This document shows positions 31,792 through 41,239 of a stretch of DNA of 64,000 nucleotides, piece after piece (position 1 is the first letter of the stretch; every line of letters begins with the position of its first letter). Where the stretch lies: the NCBI RefSeq assembly GCF_000236905.1, contig NC_016522.1, positions 930,001-994,000 of the forward strand, given 5' to 3'. The stretch comes from Tetrapisispora phaffii CBS 4417. Its lineage: Eukaryota; Ascomycota; Saccharomycetes; Saccharomycetales; Saccharomycetaceae. The notes beneath the pieces are model-generated. The model was not told the DNA's origin. It was given only the letters and a program-made list of their open reading frames with translations, and made no database searches. The position numbers and the translations under genes were made by a program.

Positions 31792-32348
31792 CCGTGTCCA
31801 CAAGTTTTCGTAGCTGTTGCATCCAACTTTTTTGCTACCAATCACAACTATTAAATTTATCTACCTATTACACAGAAGGATGCTCTTTTGTTGAATGACA
31901 TTATGGTGGGAACCCATGAATATTACTCATTTCAATTTGCATACAATTTTATAGATTATTATTCATCAATCAGATCAAAAATGTAAACAATCCGCCAAAA
32001 ATGGATAATATTCAAATCACGTGACATATATTGTTTTACCTTACTTACTTGCTTCATAGAACAAGAACCAGTGCAAAGGTTATATAGAATACTACAACAA
32101 GACTCATATATGTAAAGAGAATGCTCTCTGCAATATATATTATGTTACTATATCACAGGTCTTGCTTCCAAAAGGTTTATTATTGACTGTTACATATATC
32201 GAATACTGTTGCATTTAGAAACTTGGTTATAATAATTATGAGGAATGCTTACATTATTTTATTTAAATTAAATTATAAAATTTAGAAACCATTTAGATAC
32301 AAAATAGATATATGAAATGAAATTATATAGGAATAACAATCAAATATT
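31792..32348. other. Intergenic SMC2 promoter / RPL2 3' end
   Basis: 557 bp. It contains ATCACGTG at about 32017-32024, an E-box that Cbf1 or Pho4-type bHLH factors could bind. No centromere CDEIII-like match follows it. Confidence 0.5.
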
Positions 32349-33545
32349 CTAATCTTGAGTCTTTTGAGAACCTCTTAATAGACCGGTTCTTCTAGCGGCA
32401 ATTAAACCAGCCTTTTGACCAGCAACAGCACCTCTAGAGATAGTAGAAGCCTTACCAATATGTTGATGGTTACCACCACCGTGAGGGTGATCAACTGGAT
32501 TCATGGCAACACCTCTAGTCTTTGGCCATGAGTTTCTCTTAACCTTGTACTTGTGGAAAGCACGACCAGCCTTTAACAATGGCTTGTCAACTCTACCACC
32601 ACCGGCGATGACACCGATGACACCTCTGGCATCGGAAGAGATGATCTTCTTAGCACCAGAAGGTAATCTGACTCTAGTTTTGTTGTCATCAGTGTTGTGA
32701 CCGATAACGATAACGTAGTTACCAGAAGCTCTAGCAATAGCACCTCTGTCACCTGGTCTTTCTTCAACATTGGAAATAATAGTACCTTCTGGGACGGAAC
32801 CTAATGGTAAAACGTTACCAACATTTAAGGAAGCTTTCTTACCAGCGTAGATGAATTGACCAGTGTGGACACCTTCATTGGCGATGAAGATTTCTTCTCT
32901 TAACTTGAACTTGTATGGGTCACGGAAAACAACCTTAGCTAATGGAGCACCTCTACCAGCATCGTGGATGATTTGCTTGACGACACCACGGATGTAACCG
33001 TGACGTTCAGCGTAATCTAGAGATCTTAGCTTGGCAGCACCTTGTCTTAATCTGGTGTGAGAGGTGAAGATGGAACCAGCACCCTTTCTTTGGTTACGAA
33101 TAACTCTACCTAATTAAAATATGTTGGAAATAATATCAATTAAGATTCATTTTCAATAATTTGTTAGTAAAAGCTTTTAAGTATAAAGTAAATTTTATAA
33201 CAATAGTAAAGTTCATCAAAAGAAGAACACTCATCCAAATATTTTAACTTTAAATTCCACATTCTCTCAATGATATCTACTGTATTTCAGACATAGATAT
33301 AATATAATAACGTGACGCTTGCAATTGACAGTTTCTTTCTAGAAATATATGTGTATATCGATGTTTCATATCCTCATCGATTCTTTTACACACGTTGATA
33401 TAATCCTTAATATATCAATCCTCATCCATATCTATAAACAAAGTATAGTTTTAAAGTAAATTATTTAATAGGTGTCCAATTTTCTGCTTTTTAACACTGT
33501 TATACGTTTAGACTAATCCAACGTTAGTATGAGTTACATACCCAT
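32349..33545 (-). CDS. RPL2: Ribosomal protein uL2, spliced
   Basis: Universal large-subunit protein close to the peptidyl-transferase centre. Exon 1 is only ATGG (33542-33545), the intron is 33110-33541 (432 nt), and exon 2 is 32349-33109. The donor is GTATGT, the branch site TACTAAC is at 33163-33169, and the acceptor is TTAG. The product has 254 residues, as in yeast uL2, with [15 protein letters not shown] at the start and the conserved [16 protein letters not shown] loop near the C-terminus. The intron position after four coding bases matches S. cerevisiae RPL2A/B. Codon use is strongly biased. S. cerevisiae has two copies; only one is in this window. Confidence 0.97.
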
Positions 33546-34538
33546 TGTTTCTTGATGGTTTCTTGCGGTGATCTAGAACTGCACTACAAAAGAACTGTAA
33601 GGTTTACAAACTTTTTATGACTATGCAATATATATATCGATTATATCAATCTTTTAACAAATTTGATATCCCGACTATTACGAGTCTTTCTCATGCAATT
33701 GGTGCTAAGTTGTTCCAAGATACTGTAACAAATTATGATTTATTCTAAGATGAGGTATGAACCTATCTGTGCAAATTGAATTGAATTGAATAAAACTTCA
33801 TGAATAACATTAAATTGTATAGTAAGAAAAAGTTTCAGTAATAGAATTATCTTTCAGTAGCTGCACACAAGGTGGTAACTAAATTATTTCAGTATAGAAA
33901 GGTCGTTAGGCTGGGAAGTTACTGGTATGAAGATGTGGCAATGGCAATGGCGGGAAGAGATGAGTTTCCTATCCTTAGCGAGGAAGTAAATGTTCTAGAC
34001 AGAGAAGAATAATATATGTTAGGCAGAGTCTCACTAGCTGGTGGTAGCATAGCTGCCTAAACAAACCTTTACTCATGAACATTTTAGGACTGGAAACCAT
34101 TCGCGTAGACGGACCAGGCCATATAATTGTTAGCCAGATACCAAAACGAATATACAAAGTTCTTATTGCGGGGCGTTGAAGAAAACTAAAGAAACAAAAC
34201 GAAAGGTGCGCTCTTTTCAGAGCGAGCAAAGAAATATTTTAAAAAAAACACAAATATTGAAATGTTATGATGTATGGGTGTAAATAGACGACAGAGACAA
34301 ACAGTCACTAGAACATTTATTGACGGAGTGATTTCCGTGTGTCACAAAATAAAATTATATTTTATTAAAAAGCTTCATCGTAATTTTTAGCAAATTTTTT
34401 TAATAATTATATATATATACTATATATCATCTGTACGATACCGCCAACTACTTCCTTCTGGTTTTTTTTATAAATATATATTAACTTATCTAGTTTCTCA
34501 CAGGCGGCTTATTCATCTGTCTGTTCTTTTCCTTTGTA
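33546..34538. other. RPL2 promoter region
   Basis: 993 bp upstream of RPL2. It holds a perfect Rap1 core (34271-34280). An 84-codon minus-strand frame (33975-34229) has no similarity to any protein I know. Confidence 0.6.
34271..34280. promoter_or_regulatory. Rap1 site (RPG box) upstream of RPL2
   Basis: TGTATGGGTG, the reverse complement of CACCCATACA, matches the Rap1 consensus of ribosomal protein promoters. It lies about 725 bp upstream of the RPL2 start, which is farther than usual. Confidence 0.6.
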
Positions 34539-35540
34539 TCAATTGACAGCAATCTCCGACAAGTTAGTATTTTCTTGAGCAGCTGGGACTACCTGTTGTT
34601 CGTCAGTCACAGCAACGGTTTCTTGTTGCTCTGGCTGGTTATCATTTTCAGGAGGTTCTACTAGGCCGTTTTGTTCTGCAATTCTTCTAACTTCTTGAAT
34701 TTTAGAGAGATATGCTGGTTTAACAGTTATCGTTTTATTTAATAACTTTTTCTCAGAGCTCACTTCGGAAATTTTATCAATTGGTTCTGTCGTGCTCAAA
34801 GTAATTAAAGCTGCAGTATAGTGACGGTGTATTTGCAAATGTCTTGGTCCCTTTGTTGTTCTAGTTCTAAAAATCCAGATCTCCTGAGGGTTGTAACCCT
34901 TAAAATGTTCACGTAAATCTGTGTCAGTAGTATTTTTTGGTAAATATCCACAGTAAACTGTATCAATTGAAGTCGGTTGTGTCACCTTGTAACTTTTTTT
35001 TGAGACATCATCTTCTTCTGAACCTTTCTTTTTATTTTCTTCATTATCGTCCTGCTTGTACCTTCTCAAAACAGTCAACCTTCTTTGTTTCCCACCAGAT
35101 ACTTTTTTCTTTGGTTTTAACAAATTATCTGGTTTAAATGGTTTATATAATTTAACTTTAATTTTTCTATTTTTAAACTTCTTATTAGATAGAGCTTCAA
35201 CCACTTCTTTTGCCTTTTCGACAGTATTGAAGTCAGCGTAGGCAATACCTAGTGGACGCACATGACTAGACAAAAAACCTCTAACGGTATGACTCGGGAC
35301 AATAACAGAAACAACTTCATATTCTTTCAAAAAATTGAACAATTCATCCTCAGTGGCTGAATAGTCTAAATTACCAATATATATTCTGGGAATTTCTTTA
35401 TTGTCCGATTCATCAGCGGCAACTACAGTAGCTTCATTTACTAGAACTTCGGTAACACCAACACCTTCATTAACTACTTCTTGGTTAACATTTGTGTTTT
35501 CTATGTTTGCTTGACTGCTATTTTCGGCGGAATCAACCAT
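34539..35540 (-). CDS. RRT5: RRM-domain protein Rrt5
   Basis: 333 residues (S. cerevisiae 289). Two RNA-recognition motifs: RRM1 at about residues 50-135, with RNP2 RIYIGNL and RNP1-like GIAYADF, and RRM2 at about 192-275, with VYCGYLP and AALITL. They are joined by a Lys-rich linker. The tails are acidic and Gln/Asn-rich. The S. cerevisiae gene is poorly characterised, with links to rDNA transcription and sporulation. Position between RPL2 and RPL29 matches chromosome VI of S. cerevisiae and supports the name. Confidence 0.88.
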   Translation of the reverse strand: MVDSAENSSQANIENTNVNQEVVNEGVGVTEVLVNEATVVAADESDNKEIPRIYIGNLDYSATEDELFNFLKEYEVVSVIVPSHTVRGFLSSHVRPLGIAYADFNTVEKAKEVVEALSNKKFKNRKIKVKLYKPFKPDNLLKPKKKVSGGKQRRLTVLRRYKQDDNEENKKKGSEEDDVSKKSYKVTQPTSIDTVYCGYLPKNTTDTDLREHFKGYNPQEIWIFRTRTTKGPRHLQIHRHYTAALITLSTTEPIDKISEVSSEKKLLNKTITVKPAYLSKIQEVRRIAEQNGLVEPPENDNQPEQQETVAVTDEQQVVPAAQENTNLSEIAVN

Positions 35541-36052
35541 TTTTATTTACTGTATATATGTATATATCTCTTTATTATACCTAAACAATGTATGTTTTGT
35601 GAGTTTTTTGCTTAAAAAGATAAATAGCAACTACCAAAGAATATATAATGTGCTTAAAAATAATATAACATAAAGCTAAAGGGGGGGATCAAAACTCTTA
35701 TAATTAGTTATTTTACTCATATTTATACTTTTTGTTCTCTAAATCTAAAAATTCATTTGTGACACAAAAATATTAATTTTTAAAACTGTAGTTATCCAAG
35801 GGCTGCCCTACCTGACACCGACACGGTGATCTTAACAAAAAGTTGTGCTACTATCGAGATAACATACATAATTGCATAAAGATAGTTTAAAATAAGAGCA
35901 CTTGAGGTTTTAATAGAGTTGACTAAGTTTTATTATTATACTATATAATAAACTTATGATTATTTATATTGATAGAGTTAACTAGAAATAATAAAAAAAT
36001 ATAGATAAAATTTCATAACAAAATATGTTTTAATTAAGAAATCCTACTAAAC
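35541..36052. other. Intergenic RRT5 promoter / RPL29 3' end
   Basis: 512 bp of AT-rich sequence containing a G-run of seven at about 35682-35688. No gene recognised. Confidence 0.5.
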
Positions 36053-36241
36053 TTAGTTCTTAGCAGCACGCTTGGCAGCTAAAGCTTTTTGAGTACCATG
36101 TAAAGCATGTTTGTGGTTTCTCTTGAATTTTGGATCAACACCCTTTAAAGATGGGTACTTGTAAGTTCTTGGCTTCTTAATACCGTTTCTGTGAGCCTTT
36201 TTGGTTTGGTTGTGAGCGGTATGGTTCTTAGATTTAGACAT
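36053..36241 (-). CDS. RPL29: Ribosomal protein eL29
   Basis: Small basic large-subunit protein, 62 residues (S. cerevisiae 59). It starts [20 protein letters not shown], the hallmark of eL29, and ends in a Lys/Ala-rich tail. The coding part has no intron. Upstream there is a perfect TACTAAC (36334-36340) followed 47 nt later by a CAAG acceptor, so the 5' UTR may be spliced. Two Rap1-like sites lie about 1 kb upstream. Confidence 0.95.
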   Translation of the reverse strand: MSKSKNHTAHNQTKKAHRNGIKKPRTYKYPSLKGVDPKFKRNHKHALHGTQKALAAKRAAKN

Positions 36242-37704
36242 TTTTTCTATAAAAAATATTATGCAGTTTTGTATATCTTATCCTATCTTGCAAAAGAGTA
36301 TGCGAAGCAAAAAAAAGAGATAAAACAGTATATGTTAGTAAAATTAAATCCCAATAAAAGTGTTAATAAATAGTCAGGTGAGATCTTTCTTCAATAAGAG
36401 CAAACAGCTTTAAAAAAGTAGTTAACAATCGATCATACATCACTGATAGAAAATGATTTTCATACAGAATAACTATCAAAATGACCACATTGAAGTCTTC
36501 AAAAAAATAAATTCCTTCAATAATTTCTACTTTTAATTCCAATAGTCATTCCTGGTGACATTCGATCCATTTCCGTGCTTCAAATTATCCATTCCTCTAT
36601 GACACCATTATATGTCCGCTAACTGTATTCATCATGACATGGACACGCACATATATTCTCTCTCATAAATCGATGTATTATTTTTTAAACCAAATCTGCA
36701 TTATCAAACAAAGAAAACCCAACTTTTATTACATTCTAATAAACAATAATAACGTACATTTACCCTTACTGTGTTGTTTCGGTTTCTTAAAACTACGACA
36801 AGATTGAGTTGAATCAAGAACGAATTAGCATACGTTTAAATACCTATTAAATATATATATATTCATATCAAATTTAATATAATGTAAATACAAGTGCATA
36901 TACTGAAAATTAAACTGTATAACAGCACACTTAAAGCCATTGCAATATTGGCAATTTGGAAAATTCATCATATCAAAGGATGAGTTCATCTTCTGAATTG
37001 TAGAGGAACCATAATGATATTTTTCATTAATGCTAATGAGTTCGTTAGTTAGCATGCATGTTGTGTATGTGTGAGTGTGTGGAAAATTTCAGTATTATAT
37101 CTTACTATGTGCTTGCAATGATCAATTGCGCAATTGTCGCGAGTGCTGCCGTCTCGAGTTCATCGTCAACTTTTCTTGATTTTTGATCTTCTATGAAAAA
37201 ACGGAAAAATAATGTTTTATTGCAGCGACGCGCGTTTTTTTGATAGACGGGTTTTGAAAATGTCCGGATGTTTGGACAGATGTCTGGGTGCTACAGTCAC
37301 TCGGAATATCTCCATTCTCACTGGCGTACAATAGTTTATATAAGTAGATAAATAATCAAATATAATTGTATTTCATTATATCGTATGGTTTAAATGAATA
37401 TAAATAATAAATATAGACATAAACCTCTCTTCTCTGCTGTGCAACATGTTTTACTTTTTAGTGCTTTATGATTTTTACAAGGACAACCACAATTAAAATA
37501 AACAGAAACATGTACTGTGAAATCTTCTTTTATTTTATTATATTTTTTTGTTTTAAAAGGGGGGCTTACAAAGTCCGTCAAACTTTTGGTCTTGTTCTTG
37601 AATATGTGGAGTGTTGGTTAAAACCTGAAAATATCATTACAATATCGCTTCGGCTAAGTAATTAAAAAAAGAGGTGGAATCTCGACACTGTTCCATAATT
37701 GAAT
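36242..37704. other. Long RPL29 upstream region
   Basis: About 1.46 kb with no coding gene. It contains a candidate 5'-UTR intron (36287-36757) and a tandem pair of Rap1-like sites (37261-37290). Confidence 0.5.
37261..37290. promoter_or_regulatory. Tandem Rap1-like sites upstream of RPL29
   Basis: TGTCCGGATG at 37261 and TGTCTGGGTG at 37281 each differ by about one base from the HOMOL1 and RPG forms of the Rap1 site. They have the same orientation and 20-bp spacing, as in many ribosomal-protein promoters. Confidence 0.5.
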
Positions 37705-38061
37705 CTATTTCAACTTACTGAATAGTCTTGGTGCAATTTGGCTATCGGAGTAATGTTGTAAGTGGAAAAACTCTTCGACACAATCCTCCTTGTAGTCCAA
37801 ACTGTCGTAGTCAGGCGATTCCTTAGCTTTTTCAACCCTTGCAACACAGTCCAAGTAATGTTTATGAAGCTCTTGACCTTCTGGAGTCTCCAGAGCGGCT
37901 TTCCTTAAAGCTTCCATTTGATCACTAGCCTCGTCCTCATCTTCCTCATCCTCATCCTCATCTTCCTCTTCCTCGTCCTCATCGACTTCATCCTCGGCTT
38001 TAGCAACAGTAGGAATAAAAGCTTCCTTCAAATCTTCTAAATATTCAGTAACAGAAAACAT
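37705..38061 (-). CDS. QCR6: Cytochrome bc1 complex subunit 6 (acidic hinge protein)
   Basis: Subunit of respiratory complex III in the mitochondrial intermembrane space, helping cytochrome c1 interact with cytochrome c. 118 residues (S. cerevisiae 147). The N-terminal MFSVTEYLEDLKEAFIPT is followed by a nearly pure Asp/Glu tract (about residues 22-45), then the hinge fold with conserved cysteines (HYLDCVARV and KEDCVEEFFHL) that form disulfides. Two CCAAT-type sites upstream fit Hap2/3/4/5 control. Confidence 0.96.
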   Translation of the reverse strand: MFSVTEYLEDLKEAFIPTVAKAEDEVDEDEEEEDEDEDEEDEDEASDQMEALRKAALETPEGQELHKHYLDCVARVEKAKESPDYDSLDYKEDCVEEFFHLQHYSDSQIAPRLFSKLK

Positions 38062-38246
38062 CCTTAATATCGAGCGACTGATCCTATAGTATTATATGTG
38101 TATTTATTTGTAGCAGTTCAACGCACAAACCCAAACTCCGCGACTAATAAATGAATAGATATATGTGTTTGTACAATTTGTTGATCTGTCCCTTATATAG
38201 AACCAGACCAGAGCTAAGACCACAACTAGAGTTACAATCGAAGTTT

Positions 38247-38254
38247 CCAATTGG
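38247..38254. promoter_or_regulatory. CCAAT box (Hap complex) before QCR6
   Basis: CCAATTGG, reading CCAAT on both strands, lies about 186 bp upstream of the QCR6 start. Confidence 0.5.
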
Positions 38255-38614
38255 AACTAGAATGGTTTAAGGTCCATCATCTCTTGCATTACTATTTATT
38301 TTACAGACCGTTGGTTGAAACTCTTGTTTTTCAGATTTCTGGAAATTGAGTATCGGGTTCGTCGGTGACATCGGCGCGGACGGGAGGGGGGTGGATAGCA
38401 ACTAGTCACACAGGCGTGCCCGCGTGTGTGCGCGTGTTTGTGTGCTGCTGGGCACTACTGTCAGGCTGTTTCTCTGGGGAAGCCCCGCAACAGAGAAATC
38501 CCCGTACGTCTGTTTAATCACCACCGCAGACAAACAGCCGCAGCACGAGGTATTATGTGCATGGCCAGCAGAGGTCCAGCAGAAAACAGCGCAGGACTGC
38601 GCCGTTCTCGATTG

Positions 38615-38622
38615 TGATTGGT
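38615..38622. promoter_or_regulatory. Hap-type CCAAT site, distal
   Basis: TGATTGGT fits the Hap2/3/4/5 consensus TNATTGGT. It is about 550 bp upstream of QCR6 and next to TTAGGG repeats. Confidence 0.45.
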
Positions 38623-38640
38623 CCGTTCTTTTTCCGGATG

Positions 38641-38666
38641 TTAGGGTTTAGGATTTAGGGTTTAAG
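38641..38666 (+). promoter_or_regulatory. TTAGGG-type repeats, possible Tbf1 sites
   Basis: Three degenerate heptamers of the form TTTAGGG/TTTAGGA; exact TTAGGG at 38641-38646 and 38655-38660. Tbf1 binds such sequences (reverse complement CCCTAA) at promoters and subtelomeres in yeasts. Confidence 0.5.
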
Positions 38667-38814
38667 AGCCAGGGTTGTCATGTTATACTATCTATATATG
38701 TATATGTGTAGTAGGGCTACTGTTTTATATATCCATAGTAACAATACGACATTACGTTGTTCATATACCGTTTCTTGACTTCTTTTTCTTTGTTCTTTGA
38801 GTTCGAGCTTGAAT

Positions 38815-40455
38815 TTACTTCTGTTGCAATTGGGATTTCAGCTGCTCTATGTATTGACATGCTAGTTCGACGGTGGTGGCTTTTGACGGGACTTCTACCG
38901 ATTGCTTTAAATCTTCGGGGATCAATAGTTTTAATCGGTTCAATGCCAAGTTCAATCTGTTTCTCCTTTCTTGTTCGGCTGCCTTGTGGATGTTTCGCTT
39001 AGCGGTTTCGTCGTCATTGGTTCTTACTTTCTTAAGACCACCCATCTTGTTGCCTGAACTGCTGTTCTCGGAGTTATCAGTCATGGAAGACGCTGCCGCG
39101 TCTTCCATGTTATTAATTGTTCCTATTAGCTCGTTACTAGCCGTTAGACTGGATGCTTCGTATTGATATGGTTTGATGTCCTTGACTATGTTGTTCATTT
39201 GCGATTGCGACAACTGTCTTTTCTTCCACGAGCTCTGCGACATCACTTTTGGCTTTATCACAGGGGACTCTGTGGCCCGTAACGTCTTGACGTATTTCGC
39301 AGTGTCGCCGCCCCCGATGCTACTCGTGTCTATATCAATATCATTCTTGTGAGCTTGTTTGGTCTTGTTTTTCCTGGGTTTAATATTATCAATATCCTCA
39401 TTATTTTCATTATTATTACAATCGTTATCCTCATGGTAGGCATCATCGTTGTCGTATAGCAAGTTCCTGTCTAATATATGATCGTCTTCCTTATCGAATG
39501 AGGTAGTCGAATGCGATGGCAGCACCACCTTCGGATAGCCATGTGTGTTGGTCTCATACACATTCTCGTCGTTTTCTTTATTCTGTTCTCCTGCGCTTAG
39601 AGACACGCTCATACTACTCACAGGCAACCTAAACATAAGTTCATCCCAAACTTCATGACTATTCGTCACCGAATTGGGGGTGCTGGTGCTGCTATTGCCA
39701 TTCTTGACAGTCCTCTTATCTCTCTTAGTGTCGGCATGGGAAGCGTTTCTCGGAAGCCCGTTATTCGAGTTCATTAAACTCATACGCGGACTATTTTTGA
39801 CGACTTTCTTGGATGTGGTGATTGGCGTGATGGCTGGAGAGGTCAGCGGCGAGAAACCTCCAACCATCTGCATTCCACCGCTATTGCTCCCACTCACACT
39901 GCCGTTCTTCTTCGTCTCTTTGTTTCCTCTTAAATATGGAGTATTGATCATACCAGTGTTGTCATTAGCGAAAACGACTCCTGAACTGGGTTCGAAAGGG
40001 ACCATAAAGGGCGAGGCGTTGCTATTGGCACTCATCTTCTTCTTACCATCGTTGGCTGCATTATTTGGATCCAACATTGGCGAAAATATAAAATCTTGTG
40101 GCACAGGAGGGTTTGGCAACTGTAATGGTACGTTGGGTTCACCTTCACCGCTCCAATGCCCGACATCAGCACCGCCACTTCCAATGCCTTTATCTAGTAT
40201 ATTATAATCCATCATATTATTGAAACTCTCATCATCTAAATGAATGGACCCCCATGCCTGTTGTAATGCTACATTCGTATGTACTCCAGAGTCATCATTT
40301 CCAGCCGCACCGACACCAGAATGAGGATTCCCCTTAATGCCTATATTCGAAGTCATAATATTATCTTGCAAATACGCATCAACTTGGTCAAGTATACTCT
40401 GTGATGCTTGCTCAACACCAAAATTCATGTCTTTGTCCTCATCTTCTACCATCAT
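38815..40455 (-). CDS. PHO4: bHLH transcription factor Pho4
   Basis: Activator of phosphate-starvation genes, binding CACGTG/G E-boxes; kept cytoplasmic by Pho85-Pho80 phosphorylation when phosphate is ample (family knowledge). 546 residues against 312 in S. cerevisiae. The bHLH domain is at the extreme C-terminus (about 485-546): the basic region HKAAEQERRNR contains the His-Glu-Arg contacts, and helix 2 ends ACQYIEQLKSQLQQK. The N-terminal 480 residues are Asn/Ser/Asp-rich with several SP dipeptides that could be Pho85 sites (for example SPRMS and SPVI). Position beside QCR6 matches S. cerevisiae (YFR033C/YFR034C). Confidence 0.94.
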   Translation of the reverse strand: MMVEDEDKDMNFGVEQASQSILDQVDAYLQDNIMTSNIGIKGNPHSGVGAAGNDDSGVHTNVALQQAWGSIHLDDESFNNMMDYNILDKGIGSGGADVGHWSGEGEPNVPLQLPNPPVPQDFIFSPMLDPNNAANDGKKKMSANSNASPFMVPFEPSSGVVFANDNTGMINTPYLRGNKETKKNGSVSGSNSGGMQMVGGFSPLTSPAITPITTSKKVVKNSPRMSLMNSNNGLPRNASHADTKRDKRTVKNGNSSTSTPNSVTNSHEVWDELMFRLPVSSMSVSLSAGEQNKENDENVYETNTHGYPKVVLPSHSTTSFDKEDDHILDRNLLYDNDDAYHEDNDCNNNENNEDIDNIKPRKNKTKQAHKNDIDIDTSSIGGGDTAKYVKTLRATESPVIKPKVMSQSSWKKRQLSQSQMNNIVKDIKPYQYEASSLTASNELIGTINNMEDAAASSMTDNSENSSSGNKMGGLKKVRTNDDETAKRNIHKAAEQERRNRLNLALNRLKLLIPEDLKQSVEVPSKATTVELACQYIEQLKSQLQQK

Positions 40456-41239
40456 TTAAAACAAAATTTCCCAATAAACCTTTTCTGTTATCTCACTTAT
40501 ATATTTTTCAAAACCAACCCAAAGTGTCCTGTATATATGAATATATAAATATATTCATACACATACATATATACGCACTTTCAGACATATCGAATTGAAA
40601 ACTTTCAATGATAATTCATACACTCACAAGTTAAACCATTGCAACACAATAATACTCATCCATTGAACTATATTTACATATACTGACTTACTCTATAACT
40701 TGCTATTTTCAATATTTAAACATTATTAAAAATTAACCGAACGATTAATTTCATAGAGGTCGATTAAAAACAGATAAGTAACGAAAGTGGAAATTATCGG
40801 AAGTTGAGTTTTAATTTGAAGAACAACAGTTTATCAGGACAAGTTGCATTCATTGAATTAGGAAACTATAAAGATTTAGTTACTTTGTAAGGCAAATAAA
40901 ATGATGCATATCAATGGAAGGATCTCAAAATTTACATAGGTATTGTGTGTGTATGTGTATGTCTCCCTTCCAGATTGATAGCGAATTTTTGAATACCTAT
41001 TGGTCTTATCCACTGGAGATCGATCTTGCATTGAAATGAATGAATGAATGAAAATAATGAAATGTAACCAATGTGTATTTTAACTCTTTATGGTTTTAAA
41101 CGTTAATTTTAGGTTTAATGTAAGAGGGTGGAGAGAGAGGGAGAGAGAGTCAAAAAAAATAATAATAAATACAAAAATAATAGTAATATGTGTTTCTAAT
41201 ATACATGGTTCTGTAGAGATTCTATAAATTGTAAGGTTA
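40456..41239. other. PHO4 promoter / FAF1 3' region
   Basis: 784 bp; TA-rich tract at about 40525-40575 and a GA-rich tract at about 41125-41150. No CACGTG box seen. No gene recognised. Confidence 0.5.

Larger units (their letters stand above)
38062..38814. other. QCR6 promoter region with GC-rich island
   Basis: 753 bp. The part 38340-38660 is GC-rich against an AT-rich background. It holds a hairpin (arms TTTCTCTG/CAGAGAAA around an inner GGGG-AAG-CCCC stem, about 38470-38500), a CCAAT site and TTAGGG repeats. Confidence 0.7.

Noticed and set aside
32016..32026. ATCACGTG considered as CDEI of a centromere
   Set aside because: No AT-rich 80-160 bp block followed by a CDEIII-like match; more simply an E-box.
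33975..34229. 84-codon minus-strand frame upstream of RPL2
   Set aside because: No similarity and located in the RPL2 promoter region.
39674..40207. 177-codon plus-strand frame inside PHO4
   Set aside because: Antisense shadow of the PHO4 coding sequence; its Leu/Pro-rich translation reflects the opposite strand's codon pattern.
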